Positions 34,373-47,073 are shown, numbered from the stretch's first letter. The stretch: DNA of 64,000 nt from Leptidea sinapis (GCF_905404315.1 NC_066265.1:24328501-24392500), one strand, 5' to 3'. Translations and numbers: made by a program. The notes: generated by a model from the sequence alone, not told the origin.

Positions 34373-35135
34373 TAATGCTTAAATATTTTTTATATAATAT
34401 TAATATTATTTGCATATAATATTATCATTGAGTGTAAACCGAACTTCATGGTAAATCAAGAATTAGCAAAGGAAATTTAAAATATAAAGAAGCTAGTATC
34501 TTCTTTGATTAACGCGAGTGTTACGCATGCAAATAAAAACTCTTTATAAGATTTAAACACGTGTAGTAGTAATTGTAAATGAGATTTTACATTAGATTTT
34601 GTGTAACTAGTACTAATTGTGTGTGAGTTACATTTTTATTCTATTTTATCCGAAACAATGAATGGCTTTAAACTTCGTAATAACAACTATGACAAAAACT
34701 ATTTTTACACATTTCACCCGCAGTTTCTCTGAAAACGTGATTTGGAAAGGTCTCGAAATTTCGGGTTAACTAGAATAATAATAAAAATATAACTTTAGCT
34801 CAAAATCAATTTTTAAACACGTTTTAATCCTTTAAAACGTGCTTGATTTATATGTAAGGAAGCTGCTCATTAATTATTATATACCTTAATACATTGGCAC
34901 TTATCTGTATCTGCTGTTTGGTCAGGACTCAGGTGTCAGGATATAAACAGGAGTATTGGACCTACTGTAAACGCTTTAGAATCGTTAATTGCCTATTAAA
35001 CGTCACGGGTAAACGATATACTTAATTAAATCGAACGTAATCGGTTTAGTGTAGGTCATTAATTATTTATATCAATATTGGGTTTATGTGTGATAATTTG
35101 AGCTGTAATACACAAGCCTCCACATTCATTTTTAA
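34373..35135. other. No gene recognised
   Basis: AT-rich unique sequence. The end near 34740-34800 (CTCGAAATTTCGGGTTAACT) echoes 51695-51720 (CTTGAAACGTCAGGTTAACT), suggesting another shared, undefined repeat. Confidence 0.45.
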
Positions 35136-35335
35136 CTGACTTCAAAAAGGGGGAGGTTATCAATTCGATTGGTATTTTTTTATGTTTTATGATTACGCTG
35201 GGATTTATGAACCGATTTTCAAGATTCTGCCTTAGTTTGATGCGGAATAATTGCCATTTGGTCCCATAAAAATTTCACATTGTTTGCCGATGAAGATTTC
35301 ATTTTTGATCGAAATTTTCTGAGGAAGTAAGGAAA
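35136..35335 (+). repeat. Family E repeat
   Basis: GACTTCAAAAAGGGGGAGGT, TATCAATTCGATTGGTATTT, GAACCGATTTTCAAGATTC and TTTTGATCGAAATTTTCTGA. Confidence 0.6.
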
Positions 35336-35382
35336 CTAACAACTTATTTTTAAAGTGATATCACTCACTTCTAACATAAAAT

Positions 35383-35622
35383 GTACAAATTTAATTTGTA
35401 CTAAAATTTATGGACGATGCGGGACTCGAAGCCACGCCTCTCGGGTTCCGTCCGCGCGCTTTTACCCACTGAGCCAAACGACATTCATAAGTGTCATTTC
35501 CGTGACCTAAATGAATAAAGTGTTTTTGAATTTGAATTTGACCGAGTGACGTGCGTAAATCTTGGTAACCCGAAGGGTCGCGGATTCCATCGTCCATTCA
35601 TTTTGGTAGAAATTAAATTTGT
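35383..35622. mobile_element. SINE-2 inverted pair around a LINE-tail-like insert
   Basis: The left part (35400-35485) is SINE-2 in reverse (GGACGATGCGGGACTCGAAG, CTGAGCCAAACGA). The right part (about 35568-35620) is the same end forward (AACCCGAAGGGTCGCGGATTC, CATCGTCC). Between them lies AATGAATAAAGTGTTTTTG AATTTGAATTTGA, resembling an A/T-rich LINE 3' end. Flanking TTTAATTTGTA and AAATTAAATTTGTA are also mirrored. Confidence 0.6.
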
Positions 35623-36219
35623 ATAAATAAAAACTAAGTATACTATTTATTATTATTATATTCGTTACTATAGTTATTTTTTTATATAAATTAAATAATA
35701 ATAATATTATCCTGTTATTATTGCTGCGATTACGGAGTAAGGGCCATTAGGAGCTTTGACTTGTCCACTTAACTTACTAAGTTACTTTGTCCTCAAATAA
35801 AAATATTTTGTTACAAATGTACACAACGATATTTCGTTTAATATGCCATATCACACAGATGCCGGTTGTCAATTGACGCGGTGCGCTTTGAAAAATTATA
35901 TTATAGTTGAGTTTTACGAGCTTTTACATTTCAAAACACCTGTCTCCAAATATTGCCTATTTTCATGCAACAGAACGCGTTCCATTTCGTTTTTGGGTTT
36001 TTATTTAAAATTTACCATTCATGTTGTTAAATATTTTTTGCAAAAATGATGGATGATGTTGAACAGTTTTGGTATTATACATTGATAACGAATCCTCTAG
36101 ATTTTCAATTACTCGAAGTAGTAAGTGTTTATGTTAACTTTAATGAAAAATATTTCATAATTAAAAAGCACAATAAATATATAAGCAAAATGACAAAGTT
36201 TATGCTAACAGAGCTACAA

Positions 36220-36700
36220 AGAAGCCTTACAAGTGGTCAGAAAAGTGCAACGTGGTTATTATCCCACACTATACAACGTTTGGTAGTGGGTGTCATATTA
36301 AGTAGTCACAAAGCTAAATTTCTGTCAAAAAGGAGTGTACACTTCATCCAAAATGTATCAAGAGAGAGTCTTAGAAGGTGGTGTGAAATCTCTTAGAAAT
36401 ACACCTTTAAGAATGTACAATTGACTTCCAGCTACCAGCAGAACTCTACCCCTGGTCACAGGTCAACAGTCCTTACTTTATAAGAGCTAACTGATCATCA
36501 TCTTGCCTAGATCTGAATCCCTTGGACTTCAAATTATGGTCAATTTTAGAAAACATATAATATAGTTTTAAAATTCATAATTTGCCATGTCAACAGTGCG
36601 TAGGTAAATACATAGGTTCGTGGCCAAACAGATTAAAGTCTCCATTAAAGGCAAAAGTAGAATTTTCGAATTGAATTATTTTTTAAAAATTGTTGGGACT
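36220..36700 (+). pseudogene. Second, different mariner/Tc1-type transposase relic
   Basis: Pieces of one transposase lie in three frames: SSHKAKFLSKRSVHF, then MYQERVLEGGVKSLRNTPL, then YQQNSTPGHRST (36433-36468), then CLDLNPLDFKLWSILENI (from about 36504). The last block matches the DLNPLDF...W motif of the mariner group that has wider Asp spacing. In the second catalytic motif (usually QQDSAPxH) the Asp is Asn, so the site is lost. Several frameshifts and stops occur. This family is distinct from the YSPDL type at 15560. The termini were not found. Confidence 0.7.
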
Positions 36701-37059
36701 TCAATAAATAAATTCAAATAAGTTCTTTTAATCGTTCATAACGTCATGAAAATAAAATACATTTTTATTTGCAACAAAACTAATGGACAGACTAGGGAAG
36801 AGAAGAACTACAAGAAGAATAAATGAATATTCCTAAATGAATAATAAGGAATGAAATAAGATCAATCGAACGGCTTTAAGTCAGGTACGTTATAGAAGTA
36901 TAATGAATACAATAAAAGGTTTAACAACAACCAGAAGCCGATTTCTTGCCAAGCAACGTTTATTTTTGTTTCTATTTTTAAAGAATGTTGTAGTTGAAGT
37001 GCGTACTAAAATCTGAGAATTTAACATAGCTGAGTTAACAATTTGTTATGTTTTAAAGT

Positions 37060-37402
37060 GATAACCTGCCCTGTGCTGCCCCGGGGCGTAAAAAGAATAG
37101 GGTAGTCCCAGGTAAAAGGGTGTCGTAAGAGGCGACTACGGGCTTTTTGAAAGTGACGTCAGCACAATCGGGCCAGACTCGTCCGGGTTACTTACCACAC
37201 TCGCACAGAATACCGGCGTGAAGTAGCGGCCTAGTGCCGCTATGTTTCGCATAGGTTAGTGTGGAGGACCGAAACTGCGTCCAAGCGGCATTTGATGACG
37301 TGCTTGCTCAGATTCCCTTCGCTGAAATCGTAGTCTTGGGTGATTTCAACGGGCACAATGCCGAATGGCTTGGATCACGTACTACTATTCCATAAAAAAA
37401 AA
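37060..37402 (+). mobile_element. Internally deleted LINE: 5' UTR, endonuclease piece, 3' tail
   Basis: The 5' part (CCGGGGCGTAAAAAGAATAG, GTGACGTCAGCACAATCGGG, CACTCGCACAGAATACCGGC) is a 5' UTR block I recognise from lepidopteran LINEs. From about 37264 a frame reads QAAFDDVLAQIPFAEIVVLG followed by DFNGHNAEW, the GDFN signature of an APE-type endonuclease. It then jumps directly to ATTCCATAAAAAAAA, the 3' end seen in the other copies of the same LINE here. The whole reverse transcriptase is missing, so this is a deletion derivative with both termini. Confidence 0.7.
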
Positions 37403-37407
37403 ACTTA

Positions 37408-37685
37408 TAAAATTTTAAAACAAAATTTATGAACGATGTGCCATTCAAACCCGCGACCGCGTTCCGTGCGAGCGCTCTTCCAACTGAGCCAATCGTTCGA
37501 GTGACGTATCGTTGATAAATTTTGTATGCTTTGTTCAACTCTCAGGTTGTGGCTTCATCTACAGGATCTAGAATAAATATTGCAAATGCATATCAAAAAA
37601 TTTGCTTGAGATGTCGCTCTGGCAAATGTAAACAATTTTTTATACTTTAAAGTAATAACTGTCACTTCTGGGATAAATTTCACAA
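37408..37685 (-). mobile_element. SINE-2 copy, reversed, nearly full length
   Basis: Shows AACAAAATTTATGAACGATG, reversed head (CTCTTCCAACTGAGCCAATCG), ACTCTCAGGTTGTGGCTTC, GAGATGTCGCTCTGGCAAATG and CACTTCTGGGATAAATTTCAC. It follows the deleted LINE at 37060-37402 directly, a nested or serial insertion. Confidence 0.75.
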
Positions 37686-37707
37686 ATAAAATTTAAAATC
37701 AAATTTT

Positions 37708-37772
37708 ATGTGAGAGGTCGCGGGTTCGATTTCTTAAATTTTGTTTAAAATTTTTATTTGTATAATGACTGA
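37708..37772 (+). mobile_element. SINE-2 head-end fragment, opposite orientation
   Basis: GAGAGGTCGCGGGTTCGAT and TTAAATTTTGTTTAAAATTT match the B-box end of SINE-2 forward, a few bases after a reversed copy. Second inverted pairing of this family. Confidence 0.5.
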
Positions 37773-38392
37773 GTAATTTCTAAGTTTGAGTATATATCAA
37801 CCACCAATACAATATAATCTTTTAGCCCAATTAATTAGCAACGATGAAGATCAAAGACGCCCAGTTTGCGATCGCGCTAAGTCCCAATCAACTTAGTAAA
37901 GAGGCTGACAGTTAAAGTTTCATTGCGACCTACCGATACAGTGTTCCCGGATTTTCGATAGCAATAAGGTCGAGTTTGGTTCATCCGTGTCTTATCAAAC
38001 AGCGGTGGGGAAGTTTATCTGATGTATTAGCGATCTGTACTGAATAAATTTATGTAGTGTAATAGTTTATCGAGGCTTAAGTGATAGGTTTGTTTCCTAG
38101 TTTTGCAGTTCGACCGCGTTCATCGAATACCTGCGTTAGGGAGATTGGCGTTAATCTATTTAATCGATTGAGGAATGTTAATTTGATCCATCGAGGCTTA
38201 ATATTGTTAAGCGTCTATTTGATCTTGATTGGGTCATTTGCTATAATTATAAATTTAATATTAATTAATTCCTTGTGTAGTATTATACCTCCAACTCAGA
38301 AATGAAGCAAAGATATTCTTGATTCATGGTAATTTATTTTAACGAAAAAAAAAAAAAACACGTTTGCTGTATGCTGGCAATTTTTTTTATAA
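37773..38392. other. Unrecognised unique sequence
   Basis: Mixed composition with GCGATCGCGC-like patches (37868-37880). No coding signal. Confidence 0.5.
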
Positions 38393-38643
38393 AATATTGA
38401 CACACTTTACACAAATTATGTTGCCCCAAATTAGGCATATATAGCCTATGTTATGGGTTTCAAGACAACGATATATTTAATACAATATACCTACATAAAC
38501 ATACATAAAAAAAATATAAACATCCATGACTCGGAAACAAACATCCATATGTATCATATAAATACTTGCACCTACCGGGATTCGAAGCCGGGACCTCTAG
38601 CTTAGTAGGTAGGATCGCTAACCACTCGGCTACACAGGTCAAG
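38393..38643 (-). mobile_element. SINE-1 full copy, reversed
   Basis: TATTGACACACTTTACACAA, GTTGCCCCAAATTAGGCAT, CGATATATTTAATACAATA, CATCCATGACTCGGAAACAA, GGGATTCGAAGCCGGGACC and AACCACTCGGCTACACAGGTC are all in order. Confidence 0.8.
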
Positions 38644-41600
38644 GCAATGTTACCTCTCTGTATGGCCACCTTTATTATGTGACTCTTTTGCCAGTTTACC
38701 AAAACATCGTACAAAGCTTATTCATCGGTTTGTCTTAATAAGTTTATCAATTTCCTTATTAAAAACATTTAGTTCTTCCAACTAGGTATATAAAGAATAA
38801 CGCAGATTCACAAATTTATATTAAAACTTACAACCTGGTCAACATGACTGATATAATCTCAAAGGGATAGTTAAAACTTTAGCTTACCTTTAGCACATAT
38901 AAAATTGGTTGAAATATTTTTATATAAGCGGCCAACGTCTGACGATATCCGAACTACGGCTGATAGAACCGAATGTATAGAGTAACGTAACGCTTTTTCG
39001 TTACATGTCACGTTTTCTCCGTCCTCTCCAGTTCACTGTAATGCAAGCCTCGTAATAGAATATTCCAAAATACTCCAAAAGACAAACGTAAAAAAAAAAT
39101 AATTACAAACGCAAAATACATCGACACTACCAATTGTCAAAATTTGGATCCTTGATTTGAAAGGATTACAGAAACTTTTACAAAATTTTTTGAAGTGAAA
39201 ACTTGTTTCGTAAGTAGTGAGTTAGGCTGATCCATCACGTTATGAGGTATAAGATCCCTCAGGCTCTGAGGTGAAAGGCTTGATCAGCTAAACTCGGCCA
39301 CCGCACACGCATTTATTACAAAGTTAGGCTTATTAAATGAATATTATTATTCTAGTGATCACAAACCCATTGCATCCTTTTTTGAAAACTAAAACAAAAA
39401 TAAATGATTTAATTTGTATAGAATTATAAACATTAGTATAACAATAATTTAAAATTAAATTTAACAATAATAAATACGATCTATAACATAACATTATTTA
39501 CTATAATATATTGACACATCATACACTTCTGCCGTGCTGTCTATTTTTGCCTCTATTTTTTTTATAACGTCGCATTATACCCGCAAATTACCCAAATTCA
39601 TCGTAGTATTTAAAATGCGCGAGGAAATATTCATAACTCACGTAATGATTCATTTTTCACGGACTAACTGGATCGATCTGTCGGGTGACTTGTCCAGCAA
39701 CGGATCACGAGGCGCACTCCACCGGATATTGAAGCACGTAATCTCAATACTGAGTGTCACCGCTTACGATTTATCGTCCAATGGATGTTCTATCTATTAT
39801 ATCCGACATTTAACACTAGTACGTATTAATATATTTAATTTATTTCACTGAAAACCATACCTAACAAACATACCAGTGAATATGTTTACATAGACTTTGA
39901 CGTCACACCACGCTTCAACCAATAGCAGTGCGTTTCGATATTTTATATTTCGCGAGTCTTAAACTACGCGTTTGTATTGTTGTTTAATTAATATTTATTT
40001 ATTATTCATCAAAAATTTAACAAGAAAAATCTTTTAAAATATAATCAATAACAATAAAGATACAAAAAATAATATTTGTACTAAATATAAGCCATTTACT
40101 AACAACTATTGACATTGTATGCCATCCCTCCGGAAGCGGGTAAAACTGTAAGCTGGTGTAAAAAAATATTTCACATAAAATCAAAAATATTTCTCCAATG
40201 TACTTAGTTGTTTTACAAAAAAAACTATATATAAATACGAATTAGTAATAATAAACAATTTGATATTGATTCCATCCTTTAAATAATTCTTAATAAAATA
40301 TTATATATTAAACACTGAACGAAAACTTAAAGAAATATAATCAGTTTGTCACGTCATAAGTGACTCCGCAATCCAGAGCAGACATATTTCGCTCCAAAAC
40401 TATTTATATTTAAATAAAGGAAAATATTAAAATGGAAATAGCGCAATAACTCCCAAGAAAATGAAACTGGTAAGGGATCTGACAAAAGCTAGATAGTAGC
40501 ACGAAGCCGCATATTGTTCATCGCTATTTAAACTTTAGAAGTAACAAAAGGTGGGTTGTCGTGAGTAAGCAAATTAATATTTAACGCCGCTAATGTTATT
40601 TCTTGGAGGGAGCTCGCGGTAAACTATGTGAAAGTTTATAACAGCAAAGAGGCGTTAGAATAACCGTCTGAAGGAATATGATTTCATGGTTAATTTGTTT
40701 AATGTTTCCCACAAGGGGTTCGCTTTAATAGCCCGATTCTGTTTTGAGTTTGACATTTATTTACTAAACAGCCGCGTGATTGGATGTCGTTTACTAATAT
40801 TTTAAGTTCAAATACAATAATACTACAGAAAAAAAGCATTTCGACTGAAGTTCGCGCCTCTCCAGGCGCCCGGAGCTATTCTCTTTGTGAATACTGAATG
40901 AGACGGAGCTGTCACGCTTGGCTTTGTAAAGTCTCCTGAATCAGACTAGGTGGGCAAGATTAGTCAAAGCAAAACTTATCATAATAGATATTGTTAATTT
41001 TAATAATTTATGAATATTGAACACGAAAAATTTAATTTCGTATTTTGTCCTCGTCTTGATGAAATTTCACTTTTGTCGTATTGTCACCATTTTTTCTGCT
41101 CTAAAAAACTTAAGGGAATAATCGATGAAACTAGCAGATGACCCTCAAAGCTATGATTATTACTTTTAAGGAATTGTTAGTAGACTCATATCACATCGCT
41201 CTCAACCTTTATTGACACTAGCGAACAAGCCTCAAAACCAATGGTACAAATTCTACTATTTTGCGACTGGTAGCAGAACTCCGGATGAAACTGCACATAC
41301 AGTAATTTATCGGTCCTGATAGTAAACTTAAACATTATAAAGTAAAACTGGCACTGACCTATAAACCCATTTTGTAAACACATCTCCAGCACTAATTGAT
41401 TTAGTGATACCGAGCTATAGTATTATTGTTGGCAAGTTTACATTTAAAAATAAACCAAGTTCACATAAGCGTTGCGAGTGCTTTGTGATTTACTACTAAA
41501 GCTTTTGCCGAGTGAAAAATACCAGGCGTTCCCTTTTTGTATAGTATTATGTTTTAGAACTACTTCTGTGTGAGCCGATTGTGAAATTAAACTGGAGAAG

Positions 41601-42689
41601 TGTGTCGCAATTCTTTTCTATTTCTGGTTGATTGATACGAGAATTATTTTAATCAAACCTAAAAACATTGCTTTGTCATATTCAAATTAATTACAGTGGA
41701 ACTATTAGGGTAAAACTACATCTATTAGAACTTTTAGGTTAAAACTCCGTATATATTTATTATCAACCCAAAAAGATACCAACTAAGCAAATGTTTTATG
41801 TCGGATTTTAAAGATCATTTTCTAATGCTTAGATTCTATTTAGTTACCTAGGTTTTTTTTAAAGTTTCCATTGTTATTAGTAAGTAAGTTAATAATAATA
41901 TACAGTACCCCTGAAAACGTGATACTGCAAGATAACGAAACGTCAGGATAAATAAATATAATGTGGCTTTTACGCATAAGCCTTATGTAAAAAAAATCAT
42001 GCATTGTAACCTTTTAAAAACTATTTTATTTACCGGTTTGCTAGTGATGGAAACTTTTCTGACTTCAGAATTCCAGAATCACGAACGCACGTTTGTCAAT
42101 GTTTGTCAATTGGAAACACTTTCGTTCCCACAATGCACAACACTGAACCTAATTAATTAAATCTACAGTGTACCTATCTCGCCAATATCAGTCAAACAAA
42201 CAGCAGATTTGTAATGCAGTGCACTGTACGTATACAAATATGCAACGGTTTACTTAGGAAATCGTACTAGTAGTGGTATCGAATGCCGAGTGCATGTCAA
42301 ATCACTGTTAAATGCCACTGCGATACGGCCCGATGCCCTTCCGTTGCATATTGAATTAATGAGCCTTTATACATAATGCATCTGAAATATTCACATATAA
42401 AGACGCTAATGCCACTAAGGCCAGTCACACTCCTGTGATTCGTCTGGTTTGAATGCTTGAGAGTGTAGAGAATCCATAACAACAATATAAAAAATAATAA
42501 TAATATAAATATATATTCATAATGTCCACCTGTTGGTTTTCATTATTTCATTGTTTTAAGTATTATTGTATGCAAAAATCTTTTGATAGAGAATTGATCG
42601 CTTTCATTTGCAGTCTGCTCCGCCCCAGTATGAGCTTAAACCATTTGATCTATTCGTTAAGTTTTTGAGTTTAACGCTATTTTGAGCTT
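38644..42689. other. About 4 kb with no gene or repeat recognised
   Basis: Mostly AT-rich. GC-richer patches at 39640-39790 and 40840-40960 lack convincing frames; the 105-codon frame at 39534-39851 starts in T-rich sequence and shows no domain. Longest stretch without a recognised mobile element inside the putative intron, apart from a doubtful LINE scrap at 42410. Confidence 0.5.
42410..42475 (+). mobile_element. Possible decayed LINE 3' scrap
   Basis: GGCCAGTCACACTCCTGTGATTCG partly resembles the GGCCGGCAACGCTCCTGTGATTCC block of the LINE tail. Weak, short match. Confidence 0.25.
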
Positions 42690-42935
42690 CTTGCTCGACT
42701 GCCCCTCTGTACAAACTCTGTACAAATTTTTGGGATATAGTACCCTGGGAACGGTAGTCGGAACTGTAATGCGTATGGGCATACCGCATGGTTCAATCCT
42801 CGGGCCGTTATTATTCTTTGTATACATCAATCATCTTATTGTTTGCTATTTTTAGCCTCAAAACAGTGTGTGATTGTGCTATTCGTTGGTGACACTTCAT
42901 TAATGTATAACATTGACTTTAAAATGGATTTTGCT
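42690..42935 (+). pseudogene. LINE reverse transcriptase core relic
   Basis: A frame starting at about 42690 reads SFLLDCPSVQTLYKF and later IPHGSILGPLLFFVYINHL, the Q/H-G-S-x-L-G-P motif and following INDL segment of non-LTR reverse transcriptases. It is interrupted by TAG. In another frame LFVGDTSLMYNIDF then corresponds to the catalytic FADD box, with the first Asp position replaced (VGD). Frameshift, stop and altered active site show it is dead. No terminus of the element is visible around it. Confidence 0.75.
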
Positions 42936-44206
42936 ATGTGATAAATTTTGTAATAAGATATGAAAAATATTATATTAACAATTAAAAAAGTATATTATAG
43001 CAGACTGTATAGATTAAGATCTTAATTGAAAACTTCTTCAATATAGCGAACATTCAAAATTTGGCCAGTAATATTGATCTTGAATTACCAATGGTTCTCA
43101 TTTTAATTCCTAACCAGTGCCTGTTCGTTGTAAAAATTCTTGTTAAATAATCGTAATCTTACGTGACATCAACGCATTAAGCTAGAAATAATACGGAACA
43201 GTAGGAACAATATCCACGAGGAGCAGGTAAATTATACGTGTGATGAAGTCATTTGCGCCTTGCTCATATATCCGTTTCCGTATAAAATTAATTGGGCCGT
43301 GACGTACGGAAGGATGTATAGTAGGTTACAACTCATGTAAATTGCTTCTATCTTTGGGGCGACGAGATGCGCAGATTCTCTGAATGGACTGCAGGAGGAT
43401 TATTTTATTGCAAGATACATATCACTTTGAAGCGCTGGGTAATAATATATCTTATTTAATGAAGTTGATGTAATGAAATATAATTAACGCAAAAACATTG
43501 TGTTAATTTTATAAAAACATTGTCGCAAATTTGAATAATAGTATCATAATATGCATAAGTTTCTTTAACAGTTCTAATAAGTTGAAGTTTATCTTATTAA
43601 CCTTAGACACGATTTCAAATATATTCAAGATGATACCCAAAGGGCCAAATTTCAATTGAAATCCATCCAAAATGTAGCTTTATTACAATATACAAAAGTT
43701 GATAGTCGTTTGGGCATGTATCTCATTAGCATTCATTGTTCGCGGGTCGCATTCTCAGTAAAAGCATCTGTTAAATGTCTCGTGCTTGCTAAAACTTGCC
43801 AGTAATTATCTGTTAACATTCCCAAGTTTGACCTCGTGAAAATCTTACGAAAATCGAGTATTCGCAAAACTCGCGCTTCTCCGCGGGCGTTTTACTTCCC
43901 TAATAATCAGCCTCATGGATATTTTTAATGAAAAAGATTGTTCTCCATTATTTAGAAAGTTAGCAAAAGGGATCCCGTCCAAAGTTTGTTGTGATTTACT
44001 ACCAGTTTTCTACCCTTGATTCTATCCTTTTCAGTGGGTTTGTATCTGATTACTACTAATTAAAAATTTTGGCTTTACAACAACTAATACTAAGCCACTT
44101 CTAATAACAATTTATTTAAAAATCATATATTAATTTATAAACAGCTTGTCTCTTCTATTTTACTTTACTTATGCTATATTTATTATAATTTAGGTTGAGT
44201 ATTTTT
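42936..44206. other. No gene recognised
   Basis: Unique sequence with GC-richer patches at 43360-43440 and 43840-43900 (CTCGCGCTTCTCCGCGGGCG). Confidence 0.5.
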
Positions 44207-44514
44207 TAATGAAAATAAGGGATGAGACAAGCAGGACGTTCAGCTGATGGTAATTGATACGTCATGCCCATTACAATGCAGTGCCGCTCAAGATTCTTGT
44301 AAACCTCATAAATTCTGAGCGGCACTGCAATTGCCCTCGTCACCTTGCGACATAAGATGTTAAATCTCATTTGCCCAGTAATTTCACGAGCTACAGCGCC
44401 CTTCAGATCGAAACACAGTAATGTTTACACATTACTGCTTTACGACAAAAATAGGTGCCGTTGTGGTACCCATAATCGAGCCAGCATCCTATGCAAAGGA
44501 GCCTCCCACTGGTA
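44207..44514 (-). repeat. Family A full copy, reversed
   Basis: AATGAAAATAAGGGATGAGAC to GGAGCCTCCCACTGGTA. The arms CAGTGCCGCTCAAGATTC and AATTCTGAGCGGCACTG, and the smaller palindrome CAGTAATGTTTACACATTAC, are clear. Confidence 0.88.
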
Positions 44515-46810
44515 TATGTATATGTATAATTAATATGTATTCTTGTTTTGTTTTTACATAAATATACATTTATTCAAACAAATGTATATAATATATATAT
44601 AACATAAGAGTATATAAAGGCTTATACAAATATCGAAGGATAAATATTGTTTAAAAAAAGACTCATAGAAACTACAAGTAATGATATATCAGCTGTAGAT
44701 TTACAGAGACTTCGTAGATAAAAGAACATCTGAATGAAGGTTGGATTTAATTTTTAATGATTTTTTTTATAGAAACATAAAGACAAATATGGAATTGGCT
44801 CAACTGATGAAAAATAAGAAAACAGTCACCCATAACATTTGTAATACCGAAAACCAAAAGATGCGTTGCCGGTCTTTTAGATGGGAGCATGCTCTATTAC
44901 CTGAAGGTTCCTAAATTATTTTGATTCGGGAATACAGCAGGCTATTTTACGGATTAATAATAGCAAAAGATCAAACTAATATTTTCAAATACCTTCAAAA
45001 CTGTGTTATGATAGATACGGCATGTTATGTCTCTGTATCGATTTTCAATTAATCTTTTGTCCTCTTTCCGTTTTGTTGCGGGTCTGTTATTTTCCATTTG
45101 CGTGAATGTTGATGCTTTGTGGTTTTTATTTATTTTCATTTACTCATGTTTGCAATATTCAGAAGAATCACAGTATACCCAGTCATCGCCTCCTTCAATT
45201 CAATAAACAAATACTCCGAGTACAAATATCAAAACTACACAGCAACGTTATTCATACTTATATCATGAGATCGGTCTGCTTATTTACATTTTCATTCTCT
45301 GTTTGTTTATCATCTCCTTTCAATATCGCTTGGTATTACGGTTATGATGAATAAAAATATTTGACTTCAACTTTATAACTCAGTTTTTAGTTATCATAAT
45401 TGAACACTTATGAGTGTTCCAGAACTGATATCCAGAAAGTTAAAAATCCTAGATTAATAAGTAGAAATAGTTTATTTGGATTAGCTTTATTTCAACACCA
45501 GCTACCCTGATACGGTAGCGTTTTGGATAAATCATTGTAAAAGAAGATGGGAGAGTTTTAGTTTAAATTCTTATACAATACTGGGTTGCATTGTTTTTGG
45601 CAAAAATCTAGCGTTTTTATGTTCTTCGTGTTGTTTTTTATAAACTCGTGTGAAAACAGCTACTTTATTCAATTTCAATTTACAAGAAATATTCTGTGGA
45701 ACATGAATACAAAATGTTACATATTTTGTAAATTTTAGTTCAAACAAACTTTTCAAACAGAGCAAAACAAAAATCGATGGATAATACGGAGGGTTAACAA
45801 TCATCGGACCAAAAGTCCTGGTAGTCCGATTATTTTGTCTTATGTTAAAATTACACCATTATTATAAAACGTCGTAGAAAATATTTGTATGGTGTACTCT
45901 TTTAAAAATACTTCATCTTTCAAAGCTAGATAATAACATGATTCATCCGGTATTAATTTAAAAAAATACAAAACATACTTCCCGGAATAATTCATGATAA
46001 AATACACGTAACTTTATTAAATTCCCTCCTCCGTTAGCCAGGTTTCTCCGTAAGACTTCGCTTTATGGCTCAATTTAAAAAATGTTTCGCATTATATGAG
46101 AATAAAATAATACACAGCAGATTTACACTACAATCAAGTAAAGTATAATGTTTACATCTTAAACTTTATATGAATATTTGTATCATGGCTATCCCAATAT
46201 CTTATTATTTGGATTTGATTTTCAAGCGCCATTTTGATTTTAGTTTGGCGTTATATTCACAATGGAAGATTGGATGAAATGTTGAATAAAGAAATTCTTT
46301 GATCTCGAAATCAATAAAACATTGGTGTTATCGACGTGAATAAGCTTAGAAATTTTCTGGACCATAATACTATTTTATTTACCTCAGGAATTTTGACAAA
46401 ATCTCGTTACATTAGTTGAACTTCCTTTAGCTTTGATTAAATGAATCGGAACGCTTTCTTTCATGAAACTATTTAAGGGCCATTGGAGTTTTGTAACGAG
46501 TTTTTCTTAGGCCTTTATTAAATCCCTGCTTTGAAGAATTTCTGTTCTGCTCGTCTTGTTAAGTAGAAAGATCGTTTTGATAGAAGTACGTTTTATGTAG
46601 ACCTCATCTTTGAATTTCTATCTATTAGCTACTTTAATTCCAATTATTATGTGTATTCAGATAGCGATAAACTAAAGAATTATGTTTTTACATGTGATGG
46701 CTAAAATATGATAGGGAACTATGTTTGGTGATTGTTGTTTCAGTTAAGTTCGTGCAGTTTCGTATATTTTCATGATTTAAAAAAAAATGTTTTTATAAAA
46801 AATAATATAT
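44515..46810. other. No gene recognised
   Basis: AT-rich. Short frames near 44950-45800 are AT-driven. A LINE-end-like scrap is at 45350. Confidence 0.55.
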
Positions 46811-47073
46811 ACGGTGCTTATTTCTGCCGTGAAGCCGTAATGTGTAAGCATTTCAGTGTTTTGGTCCTAAGGGTAGTAGTCAGTGAAATTACTGGGCAAA
46901 CGAGACTTAACATCTTATGTCTCAAGGAGACGAGCGCAATTGTAGTGTCTCTCAGATTTTTTTTGTGTTTTTCAAGAATCCTGAGCGGCACTACATTGTA
47001 ATGGCACCCTGCCCATATCAATTACCATGAGCTGAATGACCTGCTCGTCTCGTCCCTTATTGTAACAAAAAAA
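46811..47073 (+). repeat. Family A copy lacking the 5' end
   Basis: ACGGTGCTTATTTCTGCCGTG through ATCCTGAGCGGCACTACATTG to CGTCCCTTATTGTAACAAAAA. Confidence 0.85.

Noticed and set aside
36046..36396. 116-codon frame taken as a gene
   Set aside because: Its second half is one frame of a mariner relic; the catalytic motifs continue in other frames after stops.
39534..39851. 105-codon + strand frame
   Set aside because: It begins in T-rich sequence and has no domain, no homology I recognise and no splice context.
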